A program made the translations under genes and the position numbers. A DNA stretch of 24,927 bases from the NCBI GenBank assembly GCA_049324235.1, contig JBMOLJ010000002.1:1-24927 (forward strand), in the 5' to 3' direction. Source of the DNA: UBA1431 sp049324235. Its GTDB lineage: Bacteria > Bacillota > Clostridia > Christensenellales > UBA1431. Shown in pieces: positions 23,092 to 24,927 of this stretch. The notes under the pieces are model-generated. The model did not search any database. It was not told the DNA's origin and worked only from the letters and a program-made list of their open reading frames with translations. Positions within the stretch are counted from its first letter, which is position 1. Each line of letters begins with the position of its first letter.

Positions 23092-24654
23092 CTATTGTTT
23101 CTCAGCCCTTTCCTTTATTTCATCACTGCGGTAATGGGCGCCCACGCTTTTCTCCCTTTTTAGGGCGGCCCGCAGTACAGCCAGCGCCACGGTTGCCATG
23201 TTCAGCATGATGATCCGGTTATCGGACTTCATGGGCAGGCTTTGCAGCGTGTCAAAATACGCCCCTATCTCTGCTATGGCTTCGGTGAGAATGGTTTTAT
23301 TGCGGATGATGCCGCCTTTCTTGGTCATCGTATAACGTATGTTCGTACGGATAGTGCCCAGGTCAACGGCTGTTTCGGCTTCCTTATACCGTTCTATGCC
23401 GGGAACGGCCGGGGCGGACATACGGGAACCGTTAATATGCTCCGCACAGCGCCGTCCGAACACGATGCATTCGAGCAGGGAATTGCTTGCCAGGCGGTTT
23501 GCGCCGTGCACGCCGGTATTCGCCGCCTCCCCGCATGCGTAGAGGCCCTCTATGTTGGTCCGGCCATTGAGGTCGGTTGCGATGCCGCCCATAAAATAAT
23601 GCTGGACAGGAACGACGGGAATCCAGTCCACCGCGATATCGATATCGCGGCGCAGGCATTCGTGGTAAATGGTGGGGAAGCGGTTTTCCAGAAAAGTCCT
23701 GGATTTGCTGGTGATGTCAAGATAGACGTTGGGCAGGTCATGGTTTTTCATCTCCCAGATGATGGCGCGCGTGACAATGTCCCTCGGCGCAAGATCAGCC
23801 ATGGGATGCGCCTCGCACATGAAACGCTCCCAGCGCCGGTTCCGAAGGACCGCGCCTTCGCCGCGCAGGGCCTCGGAGATCAGAAAATAGCGCCCGTTTT
23901 TATCGGGGTGGATGAGCGCGGTGGGATGGAACTGCACAAATTCCATGTTTTCCACTTTTGCGCCTGCACGCATGGCGGTGGCAATCCCGTCCCCCGTCTG
24001 GGTGTACGCATTTGTGCTTTTCCGGTAAATCCGGCCTATCCCGCCCGAAGCGATAATCACGTTTGCGGTAGAGAAAAAGGTGAACATACCGTCCCCGTCA
24101 ATCGTAACGATCCCGTTGACCCTGCCGTTATCGTCAGTGCAGATATCGCTGAGGCACTCGTAATCATAAATCGTAATGTTTTTCCGGCTGGACGCGGCAG
24201 CCATCAGCGTTTTGGTCAGGTGATAGCCCGTTGCGTCGCCGCCGCAGTGCAGGATACGGTTGTGGCTGTGCGCTCCCTCGCGGGTGACCTGGATGTTTCC
24301 ATCCGGGTCCGTGTCAAAGGGGACGCCCAATTGTATCAATTTTTCTATGTCCGCAGGCCCTTCCTGTACCAGAACCCTGACGGCTTCTTCGTTACAGAGG
24401 CCGGCCCCGCTGAAAAGCGTATCCTTGAAATGGTCCTGCGTATTGTCCGTATTCTGGATAACGGCGGCGATACCGCCCTGCGCGTAGATGGAGTTGCTTT
24501 CCTCGCGCCCCGCCTTATTGATCAGGGCGCAGGTAAGATGCTCGTCCAGGCTCAGCGCGGCATAAAGGGCTGCCACGCCGCTCCCGGCTATCACCACGTC
24601 ATAGGACAGCTTCCGTATTACATTGATATTGCCGGAAAAAACGTACCTTCTCAC
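23092..24654 (-). CDS. nadB: L-aspartate oxidase
   Basis: 520 aa. FAD-dependent oxidation of L-aspartate to iminoaspartate, the first step of de novo NAD synthesis. The dinucleotide-binding motif is VVIAGSGVAALYAAL (20-34). The SIYAQGGIAAVI block, the EFVQFHPTAL segment and HGANRLASNSLLE match the succinate dehydrogenase/aspartate oxidase flavoprotein family. The C-terminal helical domain is present. The start is GTG 24654 with GGGGAG 10 nt upstream. Transcription is expected from the strong promoter at 24743-24771. Quinolinate synthase nadA, usually clustered with nadB-nadC, is not present; an insertion-sequence end lies just upstream. Confidence 0.95.
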   Translation of the reverse strand: MRRYVFSGNINVIRKLSYDVVIAGSGVAALYAALSLDEHLTCALINKAGREESNSIYAQGGIAAVIQNTDNTQDHFKDTLFSGAGLCNEEAVRVLVQEGPADIEKLIQLGVPFDTDPDGNIQVTREGAHSHNRILHCGGDATGYHLTKTLMAAASSRKNITIYDYECLSDICTDDNGRVNGIVTIDGDGMFTFFSTANVIIASGGIGRIYRKSTNAYTQTGDGIATAMRAGAKVENMEFVQFHPTALIHPDKNGRYFLISEALRGEGAVLRNRRWERFMCEAHPMADLAPRDIVTRAIIWEMKNHDLPNVYLDITSKSRTFLENRFPTIYHECLRRDIDIAVDWIPVVPVQHYFMGGIATDLNGRTNIEGLYACGEAANTGVHGANRLASNSLLECIVFGRRCAEHINGSRMSAPAVPGIERYKEAETAVDLGTIRTNIRYTMTKKGGIIRNKTILTEAIAEIGAYFDTLQSLPMKSDNRIIMLNMATVALAVLRAALKREKSVGAHYRSDEIKERAEKQ

Positions 24655-24742
24655 AAGCTATTATCTCCCCGCTCCATGGTTTGTATATGCAGCTCTGGGC
24701 TGTAAGATATCCATTAATTATGCTTCCAGGTTTTGGCTTCTG

Positions 24743-24771
24743 ATTATAGCACTATTTACACAGCGTTTCAA
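24743..24771 (-). promoter_or_regulatory. Sigma-A promoter of nadB-nadC
   Basis: On the minus strand: -35 TTGAAA (24771-24766), 17 bp, perfect -10 TATAAT (24748-24743). The predicted start is near 24736, leaving a leader of about 80 nt. I could not find a convincing NiaR-type operator. The -35 lies about 18 bp from the presumed IS boundary. Confidence 0.8.
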
Positions 24772-24788
24772 TCATGATGCCAATAGTT

Positions 24789-24825
24789 TGTCCGTCAAAG
24801 TGTAGGATTGTCAAACATTTAGGAC
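24789..24825. repeat. Probable terminal inverted repeat of an insertion sequence
   Basis: The region starts with TGTCC and contains two close copies of one motif: GTCAAAGTGTAGGA (24794-24807) and GTCAAACATTTAGGA (24810-24824). Repeated motifs at a TGT-starting end are common at IS termini. The transposase fragment's stop codon (24811-24813) lies inside it. The exact boundary cannot be fixed without the other end. Confidence 0.45.
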
Positions 24826-24927
24826 AGTGTAAGCACGGAGGAACTCCCTGGGGGAGCTATACTGGAGGGGGCGCATGGGGCGGTTATTGCTGCGGTAGTG
24901 GTGCACAGCAAGCTGTGCACCAAAGTC
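24811..24927 (-). mobile_element. C-terminal fragment of an integrase-core (DDE) transposase
   Basis: A minus-strand frame enters from the right edge and ends at TGA (24813-24811), giving 38 codons. The segment HHYRSNNRPMRPLQYSSPREFL matches the typical end of rve-type transposases (YN..RPH..L.Y.SP.EFL) seen in IS3/IS481-like elements; the DDE residues would lie beyond the window. Family assignment within this group is not possible from 38 residues. It belongs to an IS inserted upstream of nadB. Confidence 0.65.

Noticed and set aside
23242..24705. 487-codon plus-strand open frame opposite nadB
   Set aside because: Antisense shadow of nadB, whose conserved motifs are unmistakable; the plus-strand product has no recognisable features.
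24899..24922. 11-bp palindrome TGGTGCACAGC/GCTGTGCACCA that looks like a hairpin or terminator
   Set aside because: It lies inside the transposase coding frame and has no T-run, so it is more likely coding sequence than a terminator.

Overview
The window looks like a chromosomal segment of an endospore-forming member of the Bacillota, most likely class Clostridia. Gene order and content are of the Firmicutes type: lepA-hemW-hrcA-grpE-dnaK-dnaJ-prmA-mtaB with a CIRCE operator, then rpsU-yqfC-yqfD-phoH-ybeY-dgkA-cdd-era-recO, then a spoVA operon. The spoVA and yqfCD genes imply sporulation. The sequence looks moderately GC-rich, and TTG is often used as a start codon. Genus cannot be decided from what I can see. 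Nearly all of the window is core genome, and I found no CRISPR array, prophage, tRNA or rRNA.

Layout. (1) 1-60 holds the first 20 codons of an unidentified minus-strand gene. (2) 153-1964 holds a perfect terminator hairpin, a promoter, NADP-type isocitrate dehydrogenase and a SEC-C zinc-motif protein, closed by a terminator. (3) 2032-5047 holds a strong promoter with lepA and hemW, which abut. (4) 5050-12702 is the heat-shock and translation-maintenance block: a sigma-A promoter with a perfect CIRCE, hrcA-grpE-dnaK, a hairpin, dnaJ, prmA, mtaB and hinT. (5) 12721-13115 is rpsU as a single unit with its own consensus promoter and terminator. (6) 13199-18999 is a tightly packed row of yqfC, yqfD, phoH, ybeY, a DgkA-PAP2 fusion, cdd, era and recO. 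(7) 19017-22241 is the spoVA operon (AA, AB, AC, AD, AE) with two unannotated small ORFs, closed by a bidirectional terminator. (8) On the minus strand, nadB-nadC run from a consensus promoter at 24743-24771 into that same terminator. (9) 24789-24927 is the end of an insertion sequence with the C-terminus of an integrase-core transposase.

How the genes work together. HrcA represses its own operon through CIRCE, and GrpE/DnaK/DnaJ form the Hsp70 chaperone cycle. PrmA, MtaB, LepA, Era, YbeY and bS21 all act on ribosomes or tRNA. DgkA-PAP2 probably recycles undecaprenyl lipid carrier. YqfC/YqfD are sporulation proteins, and SpoVA proteins move dipicolinic acid into and out of the spore. NadB and NadC carry out two steps of de novo NAD synthesis; NadA is not in the window.

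No clearly new large system is present. The best leads are the two small ORFs inside the spoVA operon, the DgkA-PAP2 fusion with a reduced PAP2 motif set, and the insertion-sequence end(s) at the window borders. No stretch longer than 300 bases lacks a gene. The largest gaps (61-255, 12987-13198, 24655-24810) hold the terminators, promoters and IS end described below.
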